Positions 8,606 to 20,117 of a stretch of DNA of 64,000 nt are shown piece after piece; the stretch's first letter is position 1, and the number at the start of each line of letters is the position of its first letter. The DNA lies in the NCBI GenBank assembly GCA_022457155.1, contig JAJGOT010000047.1, positions 1,515,001-1,579,000 on the forward strand, in the 5' to 3' direction. Origin of the DNA: Cladopsammia gracilis (taxonomy: Eukaryota > Cnidaria > Anthozoa > Scleractinia > Dendrophylliidae). Made by a program: the position numbers and the translations under genes. The notes under the pieces are model-generated. The model saw only the letters and a program-made list of their open reading frames with translations. It ran no database searches and had not been told where the DNA came from.

Positions 8606-9353
8606 AAAACTGAAGGACTACTAACCTGGTACACTTCTTGACATTATGGTAGGTTTTTAAAAGCCAGAAATTCGAAACCAAACTTAAGTTTTGAGGTAGT
8701 GTTGCATTGATATGTACACGTTGAGAGCACATGGGCAAAGGAGCCTCCTAAAGCTCATTCCCCGGCAGCCCCCTCATTCATGTCATTCGTGTTCGCAATA
8801 CGGATGGAACGCCGGTAAGAATAAAAGGCGAAGTTTGTTCAGATTTCGAGGAGCAACGCTGTAGGTGTTTGTTACTTAAATTACTATTTTCCAGTGGTAG
8901 CTCTTGCTACATTTTAAGGCCATCAGTCTTGTGAGCCCTAAAAACCTTTTTTAGTCAACCCTTGCAAAAAGGTGGTAGGGCTACAGCCCTACCAGCCCCT
9001 CCCCCTCCGCGGCGCTTGCAAAAGAAATGGAGAACAAAAAAATATAACAAAGGACTGGCTGAGTTTCATAACCAGTTTATTCTATTAACTATGGCGGCAT
9101 CGGCTCCCACATCCTTCAACAATCGATGTTACGTACGTCCTTTCTGCGTATCATTATCCTAAAAGCTACCAAAGTTCCAATATTTCTCTCCTCCTTGCTT
9201 AATTTTGACCACAATTGTGGTCCGAGAAACCTTAGAGAATGTCTTCCATAAGCAACAGTTTTGAAACGAGGTTAAAAGCGCAGACTGCAGCTTTTAACCC
9301 CCACTGGAGCCTGGGGGCCTGTGGTCCAAAAAAGTCCAAACCTCGGGCCCAGG
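8606..9353. other. Non-coding stretch upstream of A1
   Basis: No convincing gene. A short hairpin GGTAGGGCTACAGCCCTACC lies near 8973. Apparent short frames here lack coding character. Confidence 0.4.
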
Positions 9354-9401
9354 GGAACCTCGTTCCCAGGGTCTCTCCTCATCCCGTCCCCTGGAGACAC
9401 T
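9354..9401. mobile_element. Solo fragment of a MULE-type terminal repeat
   Basis: AACCTCGTTCCCAGGGTCT and CCCGTCCCCTGGAG match the terminal inverted repeat of the complete element at 53509-54565. The rest of the element is absent. It sits where the N-terminal coding part of A1 would be expected from comparison with A2. Confidence 0.7.
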
Positions 9402-9516
9402 AGGAACAAGGCTGGAGCAGCTGCGGATAAGCCGGAAGTGGTCAGCCACCTTCTTTCCGCGAGTTATATACGTAGTCGAGCCTCCTTGGACCTCCTTGGG
9501 CGAGAACCTATTAATA

Positions 9517-10566
9517 ATGGCAGGAGTCTCTTGTCAGTTTCAGGAGGGCTGCGACGGAAATCGAGCTTCTCCCAAAATGACCACCGTTAGAGATTTGCGA
9601 AGGGTTCTTTTGACCTACCTCGACAGTCATCCCAACAGTCAAGTCCCCATACCGAAAGTGACAAAGGGAACGTTTCAAGATGCTGAAAGCCTTTTTGGAG
9701 TTGACCTGAATAGGGAAGTGAAACTGAGGCTGCCTGGAAGGCATGCAGGGTCCGTTCAACTCCGACAGTTTGATCCTAACTTTCGGTCTCCTGAAGTATT
9801 CTGTCGCCATCCCTCGTGCCATAACAGAAATCCTGACGCAGAACAACGAGGTAATAAGCGGGATTTGTACCTCTGCCAAACTCATCTAGATGAGTTGAAA
9901 AGCAAGATTGCACAAAAACTTGAGGTTGTCAGCGAACCATTTTCCCTGAGTATGGAAGACCACGAGCAAGAAGATCTCGCAGAATACACCTCACTAATCG
10001 GCCTACTGGAGGCAGTCTTTCACGATTCGGAATCTAATTCACCCGTGATCCTCGAAGCTATCTTGAATGTGAGAAACTTCCTGATCATCACCAGCACCGT
10101 GTTGAATCCAGATGCAGGAACAGCTGTGCCTCTTGTGGCTCTGATCTTAAGAATTATCTTGCAGAATGAACATCCCGATTACCTTCTTTCCGTGCTCAGA
10201 GAAGTCACAGAAATGATCCTCACCGCTTTTGGGATTATCTACTCATGGATCTGGATAACCACTGTAACATCATCTGCATCATATGCCCCGATTGGAGGCG
10301 CCTTGATAGGAGGGTGCATTGCTGCTGCAGCGGAGGTCGCGCACGGACAACCATCGTGGCAGCAGGTGTTGTTTGCAGGTCTCTTTGGGGCAACATGCGG
10401 ATACTCTCTTGGCCAATTCGCAAAAATCGACGAAAAAGACCCAGTAAATATAAGGAGGCAAGAAATTATTTCTAGATTTGTAACAGGAACTACAGTAGTG
10501 TATGATTTTCATGGGGATGCTAACGGTGCATTTGAGCTAAGAGTTTGCACACACAATGGCGACTAG
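9517..10566 (+). CDS. A1: unrecognised multi-pass membrane protein
   Basis: A 349-residue intronless frame. Residues 20-95 form a conserved soluble region. A compact C96-x4-C101-x18-C120-x2-H123 motif, ending in KRDLYLCQTH, could bind one zinc. The C-terminal half has about four hydrophobic segments (roughly 190-215, 228-250, 258-285, 288-310). A2 at 23937-25148 is a clear paralogue, sharing CRHPSC-HNRNP, GNKRDLYLC and AILNVRNFLIITSTVLNP. A1 is about 50 residues shorter at the N-terminus. Sequence upstream resembling the A2 N-terminus (AAADKPEVV) lies in another frame behind the transposon fragment at 9354, so the start may be secondary. Function is unknown. It lies tail-to-tail with the ELAC1 pseudogene. 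Confidence 0.65.
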   Translation: MAGVSCQFQEGCDGNRASPKMTTVRDLRRVLLTYLDSHPNSQVPIPKVTKGTFQDAESLFGVDLNREVKLRLPGRHAGSVQLRQFDPNFRSPEVFCRHPSCHNRNPDAEQRGNKRDLYLCQTHLDELKSKIAQKLEVVSEPFSLSMEDHEQEDLAEYTSLIGLLEAVFHDSESNSPVILEAILNVRNFLIITSTVLNPDAGTAVPLVALILRIILQNEHPDYLLSVLREVTEMILTAFGIIYSWIWITTVTSSASYAPIGGALIGGCIAAAAEVAHGQPSWQQVLFAGLFGATCGYSLGQFAKIDEKDPVNIRRQEIISRFVTGTTVVYDFHGDANGAFELRVCTHNGD

Positions 10567-13353
10567 TCAGTCAGTAACTACTCCCTGCAACTAAGTCACC
10601 ATAATATAGTCCTTTCATGTTAACAACCCACTTTTGTAAAAAAATCTATAGTTGTGGTATCCAAAATTTGGACAAAGTATGACTTGTCACTCTAATTGAA
10701 TAAGGGACTTAATAAGTTTCAGGAACTTGTCACCTCTTTTCCCTGTCAGTGTATTGCTTTTGCAACAAGTCACTGCAACCAAATAAAATGAGAAACCAAC
10801 CAAGGGCCAAATCATTGCACTGTCCATCAACAAAGTTCTATCATGTGTTCTACTTGTAGGACTATATAGTTACTGCGAGCAAATACTATGAAAACCATTG
10901 TCCCACCCACTTTAAATCACTGCCCCACCCATTTTCATTGATGAATTCTATTAAATTCCTGAGGAATCGGGCTAAAATATAAACACGCAATTTTCACCAG
11001 CAATTAAAGAAAAAGCTTTCCATTAAAGACTGTGACAAAGTCACAAGATAATTTTTCTGTCTTCGCTCGACAATCTAAAAGTTTTCCACATCTGCTACAC
11101 TGTCATGGTCAAGGCATTGATGCGTAAATTTTGCTCTATTTTACGTTTTGTTGGTTTTTGTAGTAAAAGAATAAACAAATTAAAGACTAAATCGGCCCCT
11201 TACAACCAGTAGTCTTTTGATGTAGACAACTGTGCTTAACAGGAAAGTCCCCTTGACTGGTCGCATTGTGTGCCGACATTAAAACTAAAGCCATTAATTA
11301 ACCCCATGAAGTATATAACCACACAAAATTCTAGGAAAGGCTTGTAAGAGAAACAGTGACTTAATTACAAAAGTTCTTAAATGTAATGATTTGGTTGAAA
11401 AAGAAGAAGTAAGGGATTATGTACAAGTTAGGTAACTTAGGAGAGGAGAGTGTTGTGTAGAACTTACTGTATGTTGCACATACATTCTTCAGATGATAAT
11501 TGAAGGTTTTTATGTTAATTATCTTAAGTTATCACTTTGTTGAAAAACATTTTTAGCTTAGAAATTATTTGTTAGATTTGTTTTATGGACTTCGGATTGC
11601 TTTTAGACTTATTTCTGTGTACCTTTAATGTCAAACATAACTATTTCAAAGAATTTGCCCAAGAGCCACAAATTAAATTTTCCTTACAATTAATTAACTC
11701 AAACAAAGCATAATTTAACAAATAATATATTAATTACTAAACTATTTGTTTTGTTTGCTTATTAAAACAAACAATACAAAAAATAACCAGGCTGCAATTC
11801 AGCTTTATTGTTTCCATTCCTTAAGTATGTAGGCATGATTTCTAGGCCATTTGAGGGAGTCCAATTTTCAGTTCCTCCTCCCAACACAGAAACATATATG
11901 GTTGGAAAATCAAGTCTCTTCCTTCAAAAAGGTGCTACATAAAGTAATGAAATATATATAACAAAATGGAGAAGAACATTAATTTTTGCAAATCAAAGGA
12001 TCAGTAGATATTAGGGACTTCCCCATGATTGTCATGGTGTGCATGTGAGGCCTGCAAGATTAGTATTTGGTAATTTATTGTCCCCCATGAGTTGTAAGAA
12101 AAGAGACATCGTTCTGTTTTGTAGCCTCAATTAGATAGTCGTGGATTGGATTACACAAACTGTTGGTTGCATCTAAGCGTGAACCAAGATTAAAAAAATG
12201 ATCTAATTGGGTATCAAATGTGACATGATTGATCATATGCACCAGCTAGTCATGTGTGTACCTTCATGCTCAAAATGAGTTGCTTGTTATAGAAGTTTGA
12301 ATGTAGACACACTTAACTGTGGCCAAACTAAAACGTTTTGAAACAAGTTTGGCATTTAGCAATCAGATTATTTTGTTTAAATACTAAGATTATATATTTT
12401 AGTAATGGTTAAGAGCAGTTTCATTGAATCTTTAGCAGGGCTGTCATTTGTGGCCAGTGAGGTTTGAAAATGACTAAAAGGACTGATATCAGCATGCATA
12501 TTCTCCACACTGTTCTCCATATGTTTCCCATGGTACTGATGAGAAGAATTTGTTAAACATTCAAGACCTTTTTTTACTTGGTGATCATTTTCTTTATTCT
12601 CATGACCTTTGTGTTTAATTAAGCTGTGATATTTAAGGAGAAATTAGATGCTGGTCAAAATTTCCTTGTTTAGCCAGCTACCTTAAAGCTATAAAAATGA
12701 CAGCCCTGCTTCAGTAATGTGAGAATTTGTGTATCACTAATTGAAAGAAATGTTTGATAATTAATCATGCTGAGTATTTGTGGTAAAATAATATTATCAA
12801 TGAATGCAGCTAGCTTGTAATAATCATAATAAAAACATAACTTGAACTACATAACTGTAGTTTTAAGTCTATGACTAGAGAACATACGTACATGTGCATT
12901 AAATGTTTATACAATGTACTTAATTCTAAACACATTTTGCCGAATGGCCATTACCTACAATCTGTTTTGTCCAACATGGTGGCAGTTTTGAAATGAATAA
13001 TATTCTGAATTACACAAGTAAAGGCATCGACAAAAGGTTCAGAAGAAATGTGGAAAATGCCGAATTTAGAAAAAACCGGTCCCTTGAACAGTCATGACCC
13101 CAGTTTTTGTTACGAGTAAGTTTTTTATAACCTGATGTTATTCAAGTATAAAATAAATTCCATTTTGTCCGTTCATAGTCATAGATCACAGAAGACATCT
13201 AAATGTGGTAAGATCATCAGTCCCCAACTCACCTGCAGCTTCACATGCCCACTTTTTTGGTTCTCTACACACCTGTGATCTAGGCTATGACTGAACAGAC
13301 ACATGACAAAATGGAATCTTTTTGTTAACTATTATTGATTATTTAAGGGGAAG
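10567..13353. other. Non-coding 3' region of duplication copy 1
   Basis: No gene seen. From about 11700 to 13353 the sequence aligns with 25255-27358 of the second copy; a shared landmark is TTGCTTATTAAAACAAAC. The first kilobase (10567-11700) has no obvious counterpart there. The site at about 12000-12010 is the empty version of the MITE insertion at 25577. Confidence 0.7.
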
Positions 13354-14766
13354 TTGAATGACCAAGAAATCTTCAGCAGCAACTACACTGCCTGATGCAA
13401 AGACCTTTTCTGCATTCTTAGGCGATCATGTTACATTATTGGGTCACGTTATATCAAGTGATGTAATCACTAAACTTGCTTGTCAAGTTCTTTTACATCA
13501 CAGTCATCATCCTTGGTGGCTGCAACATCAGCAACTCCCTTAAGTATAGCTTTGACTAAAATGTGTAAGGACTAGCTTCTTGGCCTTAACTATATGTACA
13601 GCAAAATGTCCAGCCATTTCTGTAGAAAAAAAAAACAGAAAGTAGAAAAAAAAAACAGAGCAAAAAAAAAACAGCTGATAAATGGTGTTTTGAAAATAAG
13701 GCTCCGGTAAACTTTTAGTCAAGCCTTGGGGGGCTGGGGGGGGGGGGGGGAGGAGGGGAGGGGGGGGGGGGGTGTGGGGGTTTTCCCGATTACACATGTG
13801 AACATTGACAACACCAGAAACCAATTTCCTTGCCTACTTTCTTCACTTGTCCTCCTCAGCTATTTAAAAAAAAATTAGTGATGGCTCTGCTGCACTTTTC
13901 AATACCTGGTGTGGAATGACCATGATCTATCCAAGTTTCTTTTAGTTCATCCTCAAGAGTGGCTTTGTGAACAACAATATCTGCATCACAAGCAATTTTC
14001 ACAATCCTTGAAGAATCGCATGTATCACCAAGAATAACAACTTTGCAGCCAGGTCGAGGTGGCCCCACTACATCATTAGGCATGATAAGTCTGATAAGGC
14101 TGCCATCAGGAGCTGTAATGGTTTCACCATTCTTAATATTTTAATAAAGAGGGCCTGGAGGAATATCTCTCTTCTTCAAAAGGGAGGGATGTAAGTTTTC
14201 CTGGAAGCTGTTGTTCTTGATCAGATTTTACTCCCGAGAGTACTGTGGAGACCAAGTAGACAAATTCTCCCTCTACATCGGACACTCTGCATCCAAGTGA
14301 AACTTCAGGGAGAACTATATGTGAAAATGATAACGGTTTATGGTCAGTCTGTCAAGAAGGAAATTTAACTGTTTTTGCAGCACCTCTTAAGCATCGCATT
14401 ACATGTTACATGTTTTGGCTATGTAATTCATGAATTACATAATAATTTAACCAAAGACACTCTTAAGCTTAAATACTTCCTCAAGCCAACTGGTCCGTAA
14501 ATTTCGATGGGCCGTCTGTTTTCTGTAGAGTTCACTCCCATTGTGCACAACAAGCCAGGCAAGCCAAACAGATGATCTCCGTGAAGGTGTGTAATAAAAA
14601 TCTTGTTAATTTTTCCTGGTTTAATGGCACTTCTCATGAGCTGAGTTTCGCTACCTTCTCCACAATCAAACATCCAACATCCCGTTTCATACCGCAGAAA
14701 CGTGCACGATACTCCCCTGTGTGGCGAAGGATAACAAGATCATGTACCAAGAAAGTGAATCTCCAT
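13354..14766 (-). pseudogene. ELAC1 pseudogene (duplication copy 1)
   Basis: About 90% identical to the exons of the intact ELAC1 at 27359-30980. The exon-1 copy (about 14450-14766) has a TGA at codon 9, although HLHGDH and the following segment remain. The exon-2 copy is split: 13890-14218 is in normal orientation, but about 14220-14430, which corresponds to the 5' half of exon 2, is inverted and reads on the plus strand. The exon-1 tail and intron 1 are missing. The exon-3 copy (13354-13609) has an extra block of about 60 bp and frameshifts. Intron 2 is shrunk and filled with A-runs and a G-rich run (13727-13773). It cannot encode an active tRNase Z. Confidence 0.9.
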
Positions 14767-15365
14767 TTGCTGTATTGAACAGAAACACAGAAGAGGCCCT
14801 GTTAGGGTTTTAGGATTATGGATTATTAGGGGTTTTTAGAGAAGGGATACGGATTATTGGCCACTAAATTTAAGGATTACGGATTATTTGCGTCCTCATT
14901 TTAAAATTACGGATTATTATCGGTCATTATCACATAGATTGCTTTTTACATAAAAAGGATAAAAGGTCGCAAAGAGAGCTAAAAGTCCTACAGAGAACGA
15001 CAAATATTTAACTCCAGTGGCCCCTCTGGTGCTCCTTGTCAAACTTCTGAGCCCGCGATGCCTCGCGGTAGTAGTCGCCAGTCGCTAACTCTTCTGGGTA
15101 ATATATTCAAGATGGCCAGCAGTTGAGAACTCACTGATGGTGATCAAGGGTCAACAAAAGACTCGCTTAAAAAGAAAAAACAAAAGACTCGATCTCTCAC
15201 ATCGCTGTTGCACCCGCTAAATGAGCCACTCCTTCTCGAAGTTACTGGGGCAATTTATAAGCTTGAAAATTATGCCAAGCAGAATGGTTTAACCATTCTC
15301 AACAAAAATATACGTTGCTACTGAAAGGTAGCAACTAGCAAATACAAACCCGGCAACTGATGAGG

Positions 15366-15786
15366 CCCCGGGGAGGGGGGTACTCTGCAAATTTTTGGGT
15401 GGGGGTGTGCCGCTGGAACTCAGACCCTCAACCTATACTAGACCATTTTAGCTGCATTTTGCGACCCTATTCCAGACTAAACACTGAAAAACCCTACCCT
15501 ATCCTAGATCTATTCCAGACTTGCTAGGGGGTCAGTAAAAATGCCATAATGCTTGCCGTACCGATTTTTAAATGCCATTTGCCAGTAAACCTTGTCTAGA
15601 CTAAATTCTTCATACAACTGATCAGTTTCACAGAAAATGATACCCTATTCTAGACCAAAAATCTTTGATTACTATACCCTATCCCAGACTAAACTGCCTG
15701 AAAACCACACCCTTCACAGCGGCGCATACCTATATAGCTCATATATGGGAGTAGCCCCCCCCCCCCCCCCCCCCCACACAACCGGG
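15366..15786. mobile_element. hAT-like MITE with G/C-run ends
   Basis: Flanked by a perfect 8-bp duplication TGATGAGG (15358-15365 and 15787-15794). The ends are C/G-rich, with GGGGGGTACTC on the left and its complement-like GGGAGTAGCCCCC on the right. The interior has repeated CCCTA-x-CC-TA-GAC-type units. It resembles the element at 18846-19610. It is inserted inside the 3.2-kb transposon and is therefore younger. Confidence 0.75.
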
Positions 15787-16117
15787 TGATGAGGTTCGAG
15801 AGGAGAACCGAAACCATGGTCTTGCCTGAATGAAATAGTGGCATAAACGAAGCAGTCGCTAGAGTGTTAAAATTGCTAACGGAGGTTTTAGTATAAACAG
15901 CGAGCTCCGCGCAGCTATAAAGCGTGGGCAAATGGAAGCCAAAATTACAGCCATGACTGCGGAGACAAACTTCAACTCTCTACAAGTGTCACAAGTTGAA
16001 TAGCTTAACCTATTCACTCCTGAGAATTTTTATGTTTTTGATCGATTTCCTGCATACACACGCCCCATAGGCTTTCTTGACATCATATTTGAAGTTACCA
16101 TTGAAAGTGCTGCTGTT

Positions 16118-16441
16118 CTAAAACACTGAAGGCTCGAGTTTACTGGAAACGTCATTCTGACATTGTGATTTTGCTTTGTTGAATTCCAGTAAAGTCTTCA
16201 ATATGGTGTTTCTGCGATTTTTGGTATGTCCACAGCCATTTTTCATCTTTAGTAGCTGCCTGATGAGCATCATGAAGCTTGAAGGTAGTTCAGAGTCCAC
16301 TTTCTCAATGAAGCGAGTTAGGTGTTGTACTTCGTTTACGAATTTGGCTCGTTGCTCGTAGCTCGTTGAACTGGAAAAATGGCCGCCAGGAAACGAAGTA
16401 GCTTTGGGACTCAACTCTGGATGAATTTCTCGACCTACCAC
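16118..16441 (-). CDS. Coding-like fragment inside the 3.2-kb transposon
   Basis: An open frame of at least 107 residues with good amino-acid composition. It has a helical segment (EQRAKFVNEVQHLTRFIEKV, then MMLIRQLLKM) and a basic end (GHTKNRRNT). The open frame continues upstream past the first possible start toward about 16490. No family is recognised. It may be a captured host gene fragment carried by the transposon, or chance. No ATG in good context was found. Confidence 0.25.
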   Translation of the reverse strand: MVGREIHPELSPKATSFPGGHFSSSTSYEQRAKFVNEVQHLTRFIEKVDSELPSSFMMLIRQLLKMKNGCGHTKNRRNTILKTLLEFNKAKSQCQNDVSSKLEPSVF

Positions 16442-17998
16442 GGCATATTTTGGAAGTTGCGACCACTGAAGAACACAACAAGTGCGAAATTTCGGCAGGG
16501 GGCCGGAGTGGCTGTGGACTTAGCATAAAATATGAAATGTGTGCGGAAAGAAACGAACGCTGTCAAAAATTGTGGCTATTTCCCAGCATGCAGTGTGGTA
16601 GTGATGTTGAAAATCGAGGCAAGGTCAGTATGCACAAGAATAAGAAGCTGTACTCGGCCAGAGCAACGAATAAGAGCAAAAACATTCACTGCTCAGCTAG
16701 GACTAGGACTGAATTTTACTGTAAATGTCGACTTTTGGGTTTTCCACGATGATTTGAATAAAAAAAACTAAAGGCAAAAACGTGATTTTTGTTGTTTTTC
16801 TATGACGTTAAAAACGGTCGTTTTTGTTATTGTCCAAATTCACACGGTGATATTCTGCAAAAATTGCTGACTTTTTTGTGTTTATTGGGTATCTCAATTT
16901 GTGGGACTTTCTAGCCAATGCTCACAACTGCTGGTCAAGGCAATGTTCACACGATTAAGAAAAATGCAATTTTGTAAAGCAGTGGAGTCTTGTACGGGCG
17001 CTTTGTGGCGCATTGGGTGTTAGTGGGTTAAAATAATCTGACCCACCCAGTTTGCATTGCGCGCCTACGTTGGTTCATCCGCCATTTTCAGGGCCCCCGA
17101 AAATCCATACTGTGTTGTAGATGAGAAATTCACTCGTGCAAGAGGTGATATCGATATGCTTTGCCCAAATATGGAATAGAGCCGTATCATAACAATGAGA
17201 GAAGCGCGCAATGTAAACTGGGTCGGTCAGACTCTTTTAAGCTACAACTCTCTCTGCTATAAAGCTTGGATCCTGAAAATTAAAATCCTGCAAAGACAAA
17301 TCTAAAATAGCTGGGCCCACAGGAAAGACATTCACGGCCAACGTTACAGATCATTTCAGATCCTGTCATGTCTGGTATTTCAGAGAGAATAGTTTCAAAC
17401 CTTTCCTACATAAAAATCTCCATGCCAATATTAATGGTGAAAACAACACACCAACCGCCAGGCAAAAAAAGGACGCTAAAATGAGGTCAAAATCTACAAG
17501 CGCAACCGGCCACAGGAAACCACAACCGACAGACTTGACCTCTAGTCCGTTGCATCCACGCGGCTTTTGAAAGGTTTTAAAACTCAGTCTAAACTAAAAT
17601 CCTCCTTAACAAACGGCTAAATGTAGAATACCCGTTCAAAACATATAGAAGGAGCAAATGGCATTAAAAACATGAGGTAAGAGTCGCGCAGGCCTGCCAA
17701 CCCCATTTTACGCTCAAAATGGTCATAAATACACCTGTTCAAAGGTCACAGCTTACATGTAAGTTACATTGCTCCTATGTTTCATAAGGGTTGCAGATGC
17801 AACCCTTGACATGCCTGATATACAGTACATAAGTCAATTCATGTGACATAAAAGGGTAATTAGGGGTTGCTATAAATAGATTGTTTAAGAATTTTATTTT
17901 AGGGATATTTGTTTTTACAAAATTGGGATACGGATTATTTCCAAAATTTATCCAGGATTATGGATTATTCAGACCCCCCCTAACAGGGCCTCACAGAA

Positions 17999-18089
17999 AC
18001 AAACGATGGCTGTGACCTTTTTTACATTTTCCGTCAGGCGTTCCACGACATGTTGGGTCCAGTCTTCTTTGCGATCCCCATAATCCTGT
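17999..18089. other. Duplicate of the ELAC1/SF3B2 intergenic region
   Basis: CAGGCGTTCCACGACATGTT and the bases around it match 31030-31121 closely, and similarity stops about 34 bp short of the SF3B2 start codon. This marks the right breakpoint of duplication copy 1. It carries no SF3B2 coding sequence. Confidence 0.8.
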
Positions 18090-18128
18090 GGAGGAGGGGG
18101 GCAGTGGGCAAGGGTGGGGATTTTGTAA

Positions 18129-18621
18129 TACAGTGGAAGCCTACCTTACGGTCACTTTTTTTGTCCCGGCGAAACGCCCATACATTTTCTTATAATAAAA
18201 CCCCGTAAATACGGCCACCCCGTTAATACGGCCACCCCGTTAATACGGCCAACGGCCACATTCTGAAATCCCAACCCGTATGATCCTTTATAATTTTACC
18301 GCGTTATTAAACAAATACGTAATTATTGACCAAACAATACCTATCTTACACACCACGATGAACAACAACCACATTTTTAGTAACAAAACAAATACTGTAC
18401 AATACTTGAGAAACAATACTGTATTTATTCACAACGCCTGTAACTTGTCATGTCATTGACCTCTGTCGTTAACGTAATCAAACAGCAATTTACTTTCCTG
18501 TCATGAAAAAGAAACATAGACCAGTCATGAAATTTGACCCTACCCCGCTAATACGGCCACCCCGTTAATACGGCCAAATTTTCATGGCCCGTTGGGGCCG
18601 TATTAACGGGGTTCCACTGTA
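18129..18621. mobile_element. TA-flanked MITE with TACAGTGGAA ends
   Basis: The left end TACAGTGGAA and right end TTCCACTGTA are inverted repeats at TA dinucleotides. Internal short tandem units GTTAATACGGCCACCCC occur near both ends. At 18345-18391 it carries the same 45-bp stretch as the end of the hammerhead-bearing element at 39041-39083. Confidence 0.7.
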
Positions 18622-18845
18622 GTAAAAAAACTGTTGCCCACCTTGACTTAATTATGAAGCAAAGAAAAGAACAACTGCAATAACTGAATTACTTAAGAAC
18701 TCTCGATCAAAAAACTGACCTTATGTATCATAATCAAAAAGCATTTTATAATCCTTACTTTATAGATATAATGATTGCCAACCCACTCCCACCCCCACCT
18801 CCTCGAGCTTTTAAGCATTGATCGGAGCATTACCGAGTGCCGACA

Positions 18846-19610
18846 CCGGGGGGGGGGGGGGGGTACTCAACATAGTTTTGTACAGGGATGCTCCTCCCCA
18901 AGGTCGATAACCCTTTCATATACTTTTCATTGAAAATGGTACCCCTTTCATATACCTTTCATTGATGAAAATGTCTGTTTCATATATTTTGAAAGGCCCT
19001 TTTTATAGGCCACTTCGAAAAATACCATAATAATCTTTTATGTGCAGGCTCAGCCTCACCGGGGTGTAATTATTCATAAACGACAAACTGCAAGGCTGAT
19101 CTGATTGGGTCTTTCGTAGATCCTACGTATCGTTTACAGCATTATCGTTTGCGGTCCTTTGCAGATTTTAGTTCTGTAATTATTCGAGTCTCCTTTGTTA
19201 GAATGGCACAATGGAATTCAGAGTACATGTAGGAACGCTAGGACGTAGCATTGTGTGTTCGTATACAAATGTGCACCGTATGCAAATTGCCAAGAAGTTG
19301 AAGCATAGCACGTGCAGTCCGTGCTGAAAACAAAAGAAATTGGAAAAATCAAGCTTACATCAAGCACTAACCAAACCTACACTTTAAAGAGTATTATGGT
19401 ATTTATCGAAGTGGCCTATAATACTTAAATGGCAGTTTTCCCTACCTTTTTACGCTGTCCTATTCTTCGTGAAATCCGTACCCTTTCATATACTTCAACT
19501 CGTGAAATCCCGACCCTTTCATATACCTCCAGACTAAAAAAGGTACCCCTTTCGGGCGGAGCATCCCCATATAGCCCATTACATGTATAGGGAGTACCCC
19601 CCACCCCCGG
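18846..19610. mobile_element. hAT-like MITE with G-run ends and an inner insertion
   Basis: A 9-bp duplication GTGCCGACA flanks both sides (18837-18845 and 19611-19619). The ends are G-runs followed by GGTACTC or GAGTACC. The arms contain several copies of CCCTTTCATATAC. It is related to the element at 15366-15786. A second element is nested at 19008-19416. Confidence 0.75.
19008..19416. mobile_element. Nested MITE with GGCCACTTCGA ends
   Basis: GGCCACTTCGAAAAATACC on the left is matched in inverse by GGTATTTATCGAAGTGGCC on the right. TATA flanks both sides (19004-19007 and 19417-19420). It inserted into the element at 18846-19610. It is non-coding. Confidence 0.75.
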
Positions 19611-20117
19611 GTGCCGACATTTCCAGTGATAATGAAGTCGGTTGTATTGAGCATGATTTACTCGGGCCGATATCATTTATCTCTATCCTATAAATCATAC
19701 TCTTCAGGTACTCCGATAGCCACAACAATTTGTCTATATTTTGAGACAGTAAAACCTTTAACCCTCCAACCCCCCCGCCAACCACATACTAGAGAACTTA
19801 AGCAACAGACGTTTTCGGGCCGACGGCGACTTCGGCCGGAAGTGATGCCATAATTTGTGCGATACTGCGCATGCTCTAGCTAGCCTCCCTGCCGTCGCGG
19901 CCCCGTCGGCGACGTGAAGACAAACAGTTTGCCGTCGTGGGGAGAACGTGAGTATTAAAATTTCATTTTTGTCAGTTTTGCAGCATACAACAAAGCATAC
20001 TTTTCAAAAATATTACTCGTAATTTGTTCCTAATATATAGGTTACATCTGAAGCTCGATTTGCCTTTTCTTTCTTGCCTAAAATTTGCTTTAATTTGTAT
20101 TTTAGGTAAACAGCACA

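Larger units (their letters stand above)
14793..17992. mobile_element. 3.2-kb DNA transposon with GAGGCCCTGTTAGGG ends
   Basis: The terminal inverted repeats begin GAGGCCCTGTTAGGG on both sides and extend inward through GGATTAT motifs. ACAGAA flanks both ends (14787-14792 and 17993-17998) as a 6-bp target duplication, possibly 7 bp with a shared C. Removing the element rejoins sequence that matches 30985-31120, so it inserted into the duplicated ELAC1/SF3B2 promoter. Subterminal GGATTACGGATTATT-type repeats occur at both ends. No transposase is visible, so it is non-autonomous. A second element (15366-15786) is nested inside. Confidence 0.85.

Noticed and set aside
9496..9885. Minus-strand and alternate-frame ORFs overlapping A1
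   Set aside because: Shadows of the conserved A1 frame; the same shadows appear over A2.
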